Part shown: in pieces, positions 9,595-16,892 of the stretch
Layout: each line of letters begins with the position of its first letter
How positions within the stretch are numbered: position 1 is the stretch's first letter
DNA from: Penium margaritaceum
Taxonomy: Eukaryota; Streptophyta; Zygnematophyceae; Desmidiales; Peniaceae
Direction of reading: 5' to 3'
Assembly (NCBI GenBank): GCA_023375785.1
Contig: SZWC01001523.1
Span: 6,084 to 40,464 of the forward strand
DNA length: 34,381 nt
Notes under the pieces: generated by a model
The model's input: the letters and a program-made list of their open reading frames with translations, nothing else
The model's database searches: none
Told to the model about the DNA's origin: nothing
Position numbers and translations under genes: made by a program

Positions 9595-10430
9595 GTCGCC
9601 TCTCAATTTGGCCCGACAGGTCAAGGTTGTCCGATTTTGAAAGCGTCAGCGTTTTTTTAGGAGTTGAGACGCTGGCAATTTTTGATTGTCCGGCCAAACA
9701 TTTGGCTAAGTATGTTGCTGACGTCAGCAGGAGGTTGCTGACATCAGCACGGCCTGCTGACGTTAGTAGGCAAAAATGCTGACGTCGGCTCGACTCCCTT
9801 TTTTTTGTTTTTTTATCTCGCGCTTCTATTCAAGCGTGCACCCGCTCCGCGGCGGCTGCGCGGAAGCTGCGCGGAGGCTGCGCAGCGGCTTCCGCTCAGC
9901 TGGTGCTTCAGCTGTGCTATCAACTGCAGCAGCAATTGCGTGGCTGCGTGAGCAGTAGTGGCAGCAGCAGCAACGCAATGCCGCTGTTGCTGCTGCGCGC
10001 TGCGGCTGCTGCTTGCTGCCGCCACCGCGTGCTGCCACTTCTGCTACTACTGCCGTGCTGGTGCTGCTGCGGCTGCTACTGCTCTGCTCTTATCGTCGCG
10101 GCTACCGCTGTTGCTGTTGCGCCGCTGCTGCTGCTGCTGCTCTGCTACTGTCGCCGCTGCCGTAGCCGTCGCTGCGGCTGCGGACGACAGCTTCACTCGC
10201 TACAGCCGCCACACGCTGCTGTAACTGCTGCTACGGCGCTACTGCTGCCGCTGCTGCTACTGCTGCTGTGTCATAATGCTATTGCTAGCACGGTGGCAAC
10301 GCAGATGCTACTGTCGCACATGATAGGTGTGGGCTGCGTCGACGGAGACCGGCTGTCTTCGATAGGCCCCAGTAGATCTGCTGGAGCGGTGACTCGCACT
10401 GTTGCTTCTTTGCGGCATCTTTACTACACA
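9595..10430 (-). other. Element A untranslated leader
   Basis: This 836-bp stretch lies between the primer-binding site and the gag start and carries no convincing gene. It has two parts. 9717-9788 holds four TGACGTCA-like sites. 9840-10300 is an imperfect GCT/GCA-rich trinucleotide region that opens several frames by composition. ORFs reported here encode Ala/Leu/Cys homopolymer-like peptides and are not believable. Confidence 0.6.
9717..9788. promoter_or_regulatory. Cluster of four TGACGTCA-like (bZIP/CRE type) sites
   Basis: GCTGACGTCAGC at 9717-9728 is a perfect palindrome containing TGACGTCA. Variants follow at 9737-9748 (GCTGACATCAGC), 9756-9766 (GCTGACGTTAG) and 9778-9788 (GCTGACGTCGG). 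The starts are 19-22 bp apart, roughly two helical turns. TGACGTCA is the known binding core of bZIP factors. A role as an internal enhancer of element A is inference. Confidence 0.4.
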
Positions 10431-10442
10431 GCTCTGATACCA
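10431..10442 (-). other. Element A primer-binding site (initiator Met tRNA)
   Basis: The minus strand reads TGGTATCAGAGC, the classic complement of the plant initiator-Met tRNA 3' end. It lies directly beside the LTR edge at 10443. It fixes the transcription direction as leftward. Confidence 0.9.
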
Positions 10443-10845
10443 TGAGAAGATGAAAAGAAGCATCCTAGCAACAGTCTCGTTGACCAGGCGACAGTGCTTG
10501 ATCAGACGGTGACGACAGTCAGAGGTCGTGCACGCAACGGCAAGAGTTTGGCTAGGGGACACAAGGCAAAGTGTCTGAATGCTTCAATAGCAATTGCAGA
10601 GAGAAATGACAAATGACAAGTCGATGGTATAAGTACCTGTCGTGGCGCACAGTGAGTGTCGCACGCGTAAGCACAATATCTGTCCTAAAACCGGCCAAAA
10701 ACCACTATTGTTGGCCGTAACTCATCGAAGACATGTCAGAACGCTACATCGTTTGAACCTAGACGTGCATAATCACAAGCCGGACTCTACGACTGGTCAC
10801 ATGCATGCATCCCGCATCAAACGCTGGACACACAATGCAATGACA
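10443..10845 (-). repeat. Element A 5' LTR, inner part
   Basis: Starts TGAGAAGATG and aligns with 2484 to about 2875 of the 3' LTR. It is interrupted at 10845 by element B and resumes at 16550. Only one copy of the ~116-bp unit that is doubled in the 3' LTR is present. Confidence 0.85.
10841..10845. repeat. Target-site duplication, left copy (element B)
   Basis: TGACA before the LTR start TGTTGG. The right counterpart, CGACA at 16550-16554, differs by one base. Confidence 0.55.
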
Positions 10846-11399
10846 TGTTGGTTTGTGTGGCTTCCACCCGTCATGACCGATGCTCATAGTTTATCCATAT
10901 ACCCACGTTGGGAGTATATGGTGGAGGAGAGCGTGACGACACGACAGGCCTTCAGAGTGTCCCGGGACTTCTCTAGCACGTACGACAGCGCCGGCGAGAC
11001 GAGGTCGATGCGTTCCGGTAGCCCTGTGGGCTTATCGAGAGCTAGGAGAGTTTTTGCGGTGGGTTGAAACCTGCACACCCGCTGGACTATACCGGTGTGA
11101 CGAGGAGACCCGGTGGTTGTACTAGCGCTTCCGATGTTCGAAAAGCCGTGTGTGATGTCTGGACGTTGATTGTGAGATTTTCTAGCACTGTTCCTATTTT
11201 CTCTGTGGTCGAGACCCGGGTACTCGGAGAGCTGATCCGATGCCTCGAGGAGACCATTGTTATTGTTATCGTGGTGTACGCAGTATGTTCTCCCCGCTGA
11301 CCCGTTTGGGCTCAACGGGGGTGACGGGGCCCGGTGCAGCTAGCTGCCGGCGCCCCTACTTGAACCCGCTAGGGGCTCATTTGTATTCTCTCCTTGTTC
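10846..11399 (+). repeat. Element B 5' LTR (shared part)
   Basis: Aligns with 15885-16435 at high identity from TGTTGGTTTGTG to CTCTCCTTGTTC. It then diverges abruptly into a purine-rich region. The tail seen at 16436-16549 is missing here, so this LTR is either interrupted or rearranged at its right edge. Confidence 0.85.
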
Positions 11400-11760
11400 G
11401 AGGGCCCCCTTGAGAAGGGGAGGAAAAAGGGAGGGGGTGGGGTACGAACAGGGGCGACAGGCCCCCTCAAAGGGCACCCCCCTCAGAGTAGGGCTGCAAG
11501 GCCCTCCTCGCAGGGATAGCAGTAGAAAAGGGGGTACAAGCAAAAAAATATGAAAAAGGGGTGCGCTTGAAAGCGAGTTGAAAAGGAAAAAAAAAAGGTG
11601 AGATGTTAAGGGGAGCGGGGGCAGAACTAGAAGAAAAGGGGGTGGAGGGTGAGGGAATAAGATAAAAAAAGAAACACAAAAGGGGGCCTGAGGGCTAGAG
11701 AATAACGGCAAAAAAGGGGGCAATCGTCCAACTACTACCCCCGCAGCAGTAGCCGTTTTC
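11400..11760 (+). repeat. Purine-rich low-complexity region
   Basis: The plus strand is almost all A and G, with runs such as GGAGGAAAAAGGGAGGGGG. Minus-strand ORFs across it are Phe/Pro/Ser homopolymer artefacts. The block replaces the LTR tail found in the 3' copy. It could be an insertion: GAGGGCCCCCTT at its start partly matches the inverted end near 11690. No target duplication was found. Confidence 0.5.
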
Positions 11761-12282
11761 ATAGCAGTAATAGCCGTATGGGGCGCAGTTGCGACGACAA
11801 CAAAGTGCGGCGCCTACGCCAGCGCTTGTAGCTTCGCCTTCTCAGCCGATAACAGATTCTGCGTCGGCGACGATCTCCACTTGGAGGCGCATCCTGTACC
11901 GACGCGTAGTCTTCCTACGGTCTATGGATTGGTGCGCGCACTTCACCCCGTAGGATCAACGGCGGATTCGAGTCTTACCATCTCCAAGGGCTAGGTCGTC
12001 TACCGCTTGGAACAACAGCCGCACCTGCAGCCACCACCCCTTCTCGTCTTGGAGCAGTCATCGCTTTGTTAGTGGCAGCAGCATTAGTGGCCGCAGTTAG
12101 TCAGACTATAGTCTCCGGGCATGCTGTGGGAGTGCAGCTCTTCCCGTCTGGTCACGTTTGCTGACTCGGATGCCGTGACCTCCAGGAGTGATAGTACCTA
12201 CTGGCTTCATTCTCTCCCGTGGCTTGGTGTTTACCACCGGGAGTAGGTGCCCTTGCTACCTATCCATTGTCTAGCGCACGAG
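11761..12282 (+). other. Element B leader, no gene seen
   Basis: This stretch lies between the purine-rich block and the first believable ATG of element B. No primer-binding site, tRNA gene or conserved motif was recognised. Confidence 0.5.
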
Positions 12283-13668
12283 ATGAGTGCGCGGACATCT
12301 GAGGAGGCGCCCTGCGCGTTCGCCTGTTACTACTGTGGTGATGGACGTCATGGTTGGCGTTGCTGTTGGTTGCGCCCTCCCGGCTGGCATCCATCTTGGC
12401 TACAGCCTCGTCCGAGCCTGCGTCCTCCATAGCATACAGATCTGCCGGTGTTGGTAGATCCCCTAGCTGGACCTCTGGCGAGCATATTTGCTCAGATCCA
12501 CGACCTCCGGCAGACGGTGCAGCGGCTTTGTGACCTCGTCGTCACTGAGCGTGCTTCTACTACTCGTTTGTTGACAACTTCTTTGATCACATCTCCTCCA
12601 TCTTCTCCTCCTTCCTCATCCGATTGTGTACCTTCAGCTCCACCTGCTAGCGAGTCCCTAGCTGCCACCATCCTTTTGATCCTCCACTCTGCTGCGACCA
12701 CGACGCCATCTCGCGGTGACATGTCTTCATGCAAATGCTCCTATCGAGTGACTCCGCGACGTCGGCGTCAACGCTCTGCACGGCGTGCTTGCCCTGGTTT
12801 TAATACATCCTCCACCTCCTCGGCCTCCGTTGCTGTACCTGTCGAGGGGGAGTGTGGTCACCGCGCATTGCCTGATGTGACCGTAGTGACAGGATCCGCA
12901 CTCGCGCCGGGCCGTGCTACGCGAGCGTCAGCTCAGGCAGACTAAGATGATCCGGTGACAGCACATGGCGTGGAGTCTGACCTCGACATGGCGTTCATGG
13001 TGGAGAGTTGTCTTTCATCGTCCAGGTTGGATCCAGATCTTCCATAGTAGCAAGTGACATCAGGAGGAGCGCAGGCACGGCGTGCTTCGGCGGTGCCACT
13101 CGCGGCTCCGACCGGTGGAGGCCCAGCGGTGGTACAGGAATCCCGTATGGATCGGGATGCGTCTACCAGACTTTTGGAAGAGTGTGTGCAGCAGGTTCAC
13201 AGTAGTCCGGCGGAGGCTGCAGGGCTTGAAACATGTATGTCATCGAGTTTGAAATCTACGCTAGGGCAGGAGCCGTACGTTCTATAGCATCAGGTTGCAT
13301 CAGGAGGAGTGCAGGTGCCGCGTACTTGGGCGGTGCCACTCGCGACTCCGGCAGGTGGCGGCCTGGTAGTGGCACACGATTATTGTGCGGATCGGGATGC
13401 CCCACACGGATCTCAGGGGGCGTTGGCGTACGAGATTCACACCAGTACGACAACAGTCGCAGTGCATGATCAAAGTCAGCAGGTTGGTCTTTTTGAGGTT
13501 GAGGCATTCTTGAGAGCAGTAGTTCTGAGAGGTGTCATTGGGACACGTGCTGCAGCAGACTCAACAGGCTTCACCGTGTCATCTGCGCTACCTGAGCACC
13601 AGCTTCAGCGTCACCCATGTTCCCAGAGTCTACATCCCGTGCACAGGACAGAGCACCGACACACATGA
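12283..13668 (+). pseudogene. Element B ORF1: N-terminal CCHC knuckle protein with internal repeat
   Basis: A frame of 462 codons starts at ATG 12283. Residues 15-28 form a CCHC zinc knuckle (CYYCGDGRHGWRCC, with C15, C18, H23, C28), placed unusually close to the N-terminus. A Leu/Gln helix near IFAQIHDLRQTVQRL could be a coiled coil. Ser/Thr/Pro-rich sequence follows. Two diverged tandem segments start near 13054 and 13291, each with GG then (A/V)VPLA(A/T)P and DRDA motifs. The frame is broken only by TAG at 12430, 13045, 13048 and 13285 and by TAA at 12943, with no frameshift. It ends in TGA at 13666-13668, overlapping the ATG of ORF2. A Gag-like nucleic-acid-binding role is plausible from the knuckle. 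Nothing else is recognised. Confidence 0.55.
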
Positions 13669-15047
13669 CGGAGTCAGATGGTGGTCTTCACTCCATTTTT
13701 GAGCAGGTGGCAACGACGAGCCTTCCCGACGAGATAGTGTGTGAGCGCCAGCTACGCTTGTAAGCCGCCTTGACGGGCATTGTCAAGCCAGAGCCGTGTA
13801 CACCTGTGTTCATTACGGTGGTAGTCGAGGATACTAGAGCAGATCCATACATGTAGATGGAGTCACCTCGTCAGCAGGAGCTGAGTTCTGCCCCCTCGGT
13901 TTCACTTGTTGGTCACCCTACCGATCACATCGACACCGAGAGTGGCAGTACCTGCACGGACGACATTTCCACATGCTCTGCGGACTCTGACAACTCCTCT
14001 TGCTCCTTCTCTCTTGCCATGCAACCGCTCACTCCTCGCATGACAGACACGAGCTGTGATGTGGATGCGACACTTGCAGTTGCATCCGATGTTCCAGCGT
14101 CTCAGCACATTGCGAGCTTGGTTGACCCCTAGGAGGATGCAGCAACACCAGTTCCATTGTCTTCAACAGCAGAGATGCAAATGGCGCTGTACTCACGAGT
14201 TGTGCAGTCTGCATGTGCAGCATCCAGTGAGGCAGAGTTTATTCTACACCAGGTCGACATGGGCCACCTCGACATGTCCGAGGCAGATTATGCTGATCTG
14301 CAGGAGCGTGTAGTCATGCTACACTAGGAGATGATGGCAGCGCATGAGCAATTCTCAGAGGAGGGCAGCATCATTGCTATCGGCAGGAGCCTTCTGCCAG
14401 TAGTATCTGGCACACCTATCCCCAGGGAGGATCTTGTATGAGCTCCGAGTATGACGTCCGTTGGGGACATTGTTATAGGACAGGTGAGCGTGCCTTCCGT
14501 TCCCGCCATCCTCCCTCCAGTTGACCCCATCATCACTCCTCCTTCTTCTACTATTGCCTTCACGCACCTTCATCCACCCAACTCACCTGCCTCGTCGTCA
14601 TCTTCATCCACGAGTGGTGATCTGGTTCATCGCCCCAGCTCTCCTCTTCTGGCAGTACACCCTTGTGTCTCAGGGTGTGCTATCCCGTATCGGAGGCCAG
14701 CTCTGCCACTTCATCCACGCACGCGTGCTGCTCGCCCATTCCCGTTCCTCCGATGTACATAGATGCATCACGGCAGTGCGGAGGCAGGAGAGACTGTGAG
14801 TTGGGACCCTTGGCAGTCACGCGAGGACTGATATACCCCAGGTGATGCAGATTCACATGAGGAGTCGTAGCCAGAGACACCACTTCGCCTTTGAGGGAGG
14901 GAGTCGACTCGCAGGTGACAGGGGGAGCTATCTCTACATGATGGATACACCACATGACTCATCGCTCAGGATGTGTTCAGCTACGACAACAGCATCTCCA
15001 TTGAGGACATCATTGCCATGTTCATCTGCCCAGGGGGAGTGTTGTGA
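13665..15047 (+). pseudogene. Element B ORF2: unknown Ser/Thr/Ala-rich protein
   Basis: A 461-codon frame begins at an ATG that overlaps the ORF1 stop as ATGA. It therefore lies one base back relative to ORF1. In-frame stops are TAG at 13854, 14130, 14325, 14760 and 14868, TAA at 13761, and TGA at 14439, 14829, 14892, 14916 and 14955. The final TGA is at 15045-15047. Visible segments include an acidic, Ser-rich stretch (about 13917-14010), helical parts such as EMQMALYSRVVQSA and SEADYADLQERVVMLH, then a Pro/Ser-rich region. No pol motif or known domain is seen. The ATGA overlap could mean reinitiation or -1 frameshifting, or ORF1 and ORF2 could be one gene split by an indel and an Arg-to-TGA change. 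Confidence 0.5.
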
Positions 15048-15560
15048 GGACCTCGACCTAACGCGACGTCATGGGAGATGCATGGCGAGGTCCATGCTCT
15101 GTTGTGAGCATCTACAGCATCCCGCATGTGGCTCATGCTACGTACCTGCACAGCTGCATATAGATGGTAGCACACTGTTGGTCGAGACCCGAACACTTGG
15201 TGCATTGTACCAGTGTCACGAGGAGACCATGTGATCGTGTGTCTTGGTGTGTGGGTATACTGTGTGTGGCATTTGCATCCGAGCTATTGTTCGAGACCTG
15301 GACACGTGGTGCATTGCACCCGTGTTACGAGGAGATCCTCCCATGATCCAGTGTTTGGATAATGATACTATTGTGTTGGATTGCTCGTAGTAGTCGAGAC
15401 CCGGGCCCTGGTACCGCCAGTGTCACGAGGAGACCATCTTGTTGTCTCACATGTGTATGATGTGCATTACACTAGTTTGTGTGCGTATGCATCACTCCTC
15501 TCATGGTCGAGACCTAGACACTTGGTGAGCTGTGCCAATGTCCAGGGAGACCCTAGATGG
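15048..15560 (+). repeat. Array of ~108-bp spaced hairpin motifs
   Basis: Four copies of a motif begin near 15180, 15291, 15397 and 15505. Each has GTCGAGACC, then a short arm pair, then (C)ACGAGGAGACC. Two further copies occur in each LTR (near 11072 and 11209, and near 16100 and 16243). The variable middle can form a hairpin in most copies. In the second copy ACACG, a bulged T and GGTGC pair with GCACC and CGTGT around an ATT loop. No ORF is believable here. A structured RNA or cDNA element such as a packaging signal is inference. Confidence 0.5.
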
Positions 15561-15566
15561 ATAGCA

Positions 15567-15567
15567 G

Positions 15568-15602
<35 letters not shown>

Positions 15603-15730
15603 NNNNNNNNNNNNNNNNNNNNNNNNNNNNNNNNNNNNNNNNNNNNNNNNNNNNNNNNNNNNNNNNNNNNNNNNNNNNNNNNNNNNNNNNNGCTGTGCCA
15701 ATGTCCAGGGAGACCCTAGATGGATAGCAG

Positions 15731-15789
<59 letters not shown>
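15567..15789. repeat. (GT)n microsatellite split by an assembly gap
   Basis: GT runs at 15569-15602 and 15732-15789 flank 89 Ns at 15603-15691. The 74 bases before the gap (15529-15602) recur directly after it from 15692. The two contig ends therefore probably overlap and the gap is artificial. His/Thr or Cys/Val repeat ORFs over it are artefacts. Confidence 0.9.
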
Positions 15790-15791
<2 letters not shown>

Positions 15792-15884
15792 TGCACTCAT
15801 GCATGTTATTGCTTGTCATATGCTGCTGTGACATGCCTTGGCTCACTTTCTTCAGGCGTTGACGGCCATGTCAGCCACGGGGAG

Positions 15885-16549
15885 TGTTGGTTTGTGTGGC
15901 TTCCACCCGTCACGACCGACGCTGATGGATTATCCATATACCCACGTTGGGGGTATATGGTGGAGGAGAGCGTGACGACACGACAGGCCTTCGGAGTGTC
16001 CCGAGACTTCTCCAGCACGTACGACATCGCCGGCGACATGCGGTCGATGCGTTCCGGTAGCCCTGTGGGCTTGTCGGGAACTGAAAGTTTTCTTGGTGGG
16101 TTGAGACCCGCGCACCCGATGGACTATACTGGTGCGACGAGGAGACCCGGTGGCTGTACTAGCGCTTCCGATGTTCGGAAAGCCGTGTGTGATGTCTGGA
16201 CGTTGATTGTGAGATTTTCTAGCACTGTTCCTATTTTCTCGGTGGTCGAGACCCGGGTACTCGGAGAGCTGTTCCGGTGCCTCGAGGAGACCACCGTTTT
16301 TTTATCATGGTGTACGCAGTGTGTTCTCCCCACTGACCCGTTGGGGCTCAGCGGGGGTGACGGGGCCCGGTGCGGCTAGCTGCAGGCGTCCCTACTTAAG
16401 CGCGCTATGGGCTCATTTGTACTCTCTCCTTGTTCTTTTATATTCAGCATTCCAGACTTAGCCAAATTCTTGCCGTCTTGCATCGCACTCACACACAGAG
16501 CTCATGTTCATTTTTGCATTGGCCTGCATGCCCTAAAACATTTCCAATT
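15885..16549 (+). repeat. Element B 3' LTR
   Basis: Starts TGTTGG after the tract CACGGGGAG. It matches 10846-11399 as far as 16435. The remaining 114 bp (16436-16549) have no counterpart in the left LTR. They end in CCAATT before the probable target duplication, close to an expected CCAACA end. Part of this tail resembles the element A LTR in inverted orientation. Confidence 0.75.
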
Positions 16550-16795
16550 CGACATGCAAATTGGGCCCACGGCTAGTCCACCGATAAACACCTACGTGGA
16601 GCAGAAGAAAGTACAAGAGGTCCCGGGCATCATCCGGAGCTTTGGGACGGTCGTCGGTCAGCTCCAAGCTAGTAGTCCACCACCAGACGACGCACCACTA
16701 CCACTTGGGTCCGCATCATGGATCTCCACGAGTATGGACACGGCCAAGTGGTCAATGTAAGTTGTACAGGTCAATAGGAACGTCACAAATCACAA
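16550..16795 (-). repeat. Element A 5' LTR, outer part
   Basis: Resumes the LTR cut at 10845 and aligns with about 2876-3117. Shared stretches include GGTCGTCGGTCAGCTCCAAG and TCACAAATCACAA. It ends at the probable target duplication GAGGA. Confidence 0.85.
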
Positions 16796-16892
16796 GAGGA
16801 TGAAGATTCTTCTGGATATCTACCGCATCTTGCGAGCGCCAATTTTATAGCTCCTCCATTGTCGGGTAAGTTGTTGGTGCAAATGGGTATTA
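16796..16892 (-). pseudogene. Element F gag-like frame, middle piece
   Basis: A short segment lies between element C and element A. In the minus strand it continues the frame of 19436-19728 once C and one TA are removed, reading THLHQQLTRQWRSYKIGARK and then TAG at 16820-16822. It runs up to the element A edge, and the frame resumes at 2365. Identity as gag is inferred from its position after a primer-binding site. No domain is recognised. Confidence 0.45.

Larger units (their letters stand above)
10846..16549 (+). mobile_element. Element B: non-autonomous LTR retrotransposon with two ORFs of unknown function
   Basis: Two direct copies of about 550 bp (10846-11399 and 15885-16435) start with TGTTGGTTTGTGTGG. 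The right copy is preceded by CACGGGGAG, a polypurine-like tract, which sets the orientation as plus. The TGACA/CGACA flanks suggest insertion in the element A LTR. Between the LTRs lie two long degenerate ORFs (12283-13668 and 13665-15047). They lack protease, integrase, RT and RNase H, so the element is non-autonomous. A repeat array with hairpin potential and a GT microsatellite with an assembly gap precede the 3' LTR. No primer-binding site was found after the left LTR, whose tail differs from the right copy. I do not recognise the family. Confidence 0.75.
2366..16795 (-). mobile_element. Element A: Ty1/copia LTR retrotransposon (decayed, with nested insertions)
   Basis: This is a full-length but broken copia element transcribed leftward, in the order gag, protease, integrase, reverse transcriptase, RNase H. 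That order defines Ty1/copia. The 3' LTR is 2366-3119. The 5' LTR is 10443-10845 plus 16550-16795, split by element B. The primer-binding site is 10431-10442 and a polypurine tract abuts the 3' LTR. Flanking GAGGG (2361-2365, with one ambiguous base) and GAGGA (16796-16800) are the probable 5-bp target duplication in element F. Without the insertions H and B the element is about 7.8 kb. It carries several frameshifts plus TAG and TGA stops, so it is not autonomous now. Confidence 0.9.

Noticed and set aside
9903..10445. 180-codon Leu/Cys/Ala-rich ORF
   Set aside because: GCT-type triplet composition opens several frames; it lies in the untranslated leader of element A on the wrong strand.
11400..11705. 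Purine-rich block as a complete MITE
   Set aside because: The partial GAGGGCCCCC-type inverted ends are imperfect and no target duplication was found.
15501..15846. His/Thr and Cys/Val repeat ORFs
   Set aside because: They translate a GT/CA microsatellite and gap Ns.
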